Both the position numbers and the translations under genes were made by a program. Below are positions 12,379 to 12,849 of a stretch of DNA of 12,849 nt, piece by piece. Each line of letters begins with the position of its first letter. Position 1 is the first letter of the stretch. Under the pieces are notes generated by a model, which was not told where the DNA came from, did not search any database, and saw only the letters and a list, made by a program, of their open reading frames with translations. Source of the stretch: JBBKWG01 sp037968835. Its GTDB lineage: Bacteria > Pseudomonadota > Alphaproteobacteria > Rhodobacterales > Rhodobacteraceae. Where the stretch lies: assembly GCA_037968835.1 (NCBI GenBank), contig JBBKWG010000293.1:1-12849 (forward strand). The letters run 5' to 3'.

Positions 12379-12849
12379 ATGAAATTCGCAGCCATCAGTG
12401 ACATTCACGGCAACGTTGACGCGCTGGATGCCGTTCTTGCCGATATCGACCGGCGCGGAATTGATGAAATCGTCAATCTCGGCGACAACCTCTCGGGTCC
12501 GTTGGACGCTGGCGCAACCGCAACTAGGCTGATGGCGCTAGATCTGCCAACCGTGCGCGGCAACCACGACCGGATGCTCTTTGACCGGCCGCGAAGTGAG
12601 TTGGGGCTATGGGAGACGTGGATCATCGACGAATTGACGCCAGCACAAATGGATTGGGTGCGCAGTTTTCCAGCGACGCTTGAATATAATGGCGCGCTGC
12701 TTTGCCATGCGACGCCCGACAGCGACGAAGAAAACTGGCTCGACTATCGCGGAACGCAAGATCGACTGATCGCGCGCAACCGCGACGAGGTCGAAGCGCG
12801 CCTTGGCAACGCTCGCCAGCCGCTGATCCTGTGCGGCCATACTCATACG
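12379..12849 (+). CDS. Calcineurin-like metallophosphoesterase (3' end outside window)
   Basis: The frame is open for 157 codons to the right edge. The N-terminus MKFAAISDIHGN carries the metal ligands Asp8 and His10, followed by LGDN (Asp36), RGNHD (Asn62, His63), LCHATPDS (near 110) and GHTH just before the window end. These are the five blocks of the calcineurin-like phosphoesterase core, arranged as in small YfcE/YmdB-like cytoplasmic enzymes with no signal peptide. The substrate is unknown. An in-frame ATG at 12355 is a possible earlier start, but it lies inside the palindrome and has no ribosome-binding site. The site for 12379 (GACGGGA) is also weak. Confidence 0.88.
   Translation, partial: MKFAAISDIHGNVDALDAVLADIDRRGIDEIVNLGDNLSGPLDAGATATRLMALDLPTVRGNHDRMLFDRPRSELGLWETWIIDELTPAQMDWVRSFPATLEYNGALLCHATPDSDEENWLDYRGTQDRLIARNRDEVEARLGNARQPLILCGHTHT

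Noticed and set aside
1..12849. Insertion sequences, phage genes, CRISPR array, defence or toxin-antitoxin island
   Set aside because: No transposase, integrase, cas, restriction or toxin motifs, no array of repeats, and no visible change in composition.

Overview
The window reads as a chromosomal segment from an alphaproteobacterium, most likely of the order Sphingomonadales. The evidence is high GC with G/C-ending codons, an MmcB-family gene carrying the alphaproteobacterial LexA box GTTC-N7-GTTC, a small DUF6324-type protein, sigma70-like promoters of the TTGCCG-N17-CTAGAG type, and a histidine tRNA without G-1 and with A73. The assignment to order is inference. I see no transposase, phage gene, CRISPR array or composition break.

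Region by region. Positions 1-1533 (minus) hold a nucleoside-salvage operon: a possible 30-codon leader ORF, deoA (thymidine phosphorylase) and the start of deoB (phosphopentomutase), each joined to the next by a 1-base TGATG overlap. Positions 1649-2945 hold a DUF3072 protein (+) that may be under a general-stress promoter, convergent with and overlapping a VOC-cupin fusion gene (-). Positions 3018-7588 carry central carbon metabolism: maeB (malic enzyme fused to a phosphotransacetylase-like domain), a strong terminator, an 18-codon lysine-rich ORF (-), and prpE (propionyl-CoA synthetase type). pncB (NAD salvage) follows at 7650-8942, converging with a small EEP-family phosphatase/nuclease gene (8950-9642, -).

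Positions 9702-11241 hold a six-helix membrane protein (+), a structured noncoding RNA gene (-) with its own promoter, and a LysE/RhtB exporter (-). Positions 11337-12315 hold the SOS-controlled mmcB (+), the overlapping DUF6324 gene (-) and tRNA-His (+). The window ends inside a metallophosphoesterase gene (12379 onward, +).

The deo genes feed pentose phosphates into central metabolism. maeB supplies pyruvate and NADPH from C4 acids, and prpE activates propionate or acetate. They are neighbours, but no shared regulation is shown beyond a weak GTTT-N6-AAAC match upstream of maeB and prpE. Most of the window is ordinary housekeeping. The best candidate for something undescribed is the structured RNA at 10371-10538: a 9-bp closing stem, nested long-range helices, and a sigma70-like promoter that puts the transcription start exactly at the foot of the stem. 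It resembles 6S RNA in size and shape, but I could not confirm that identity.
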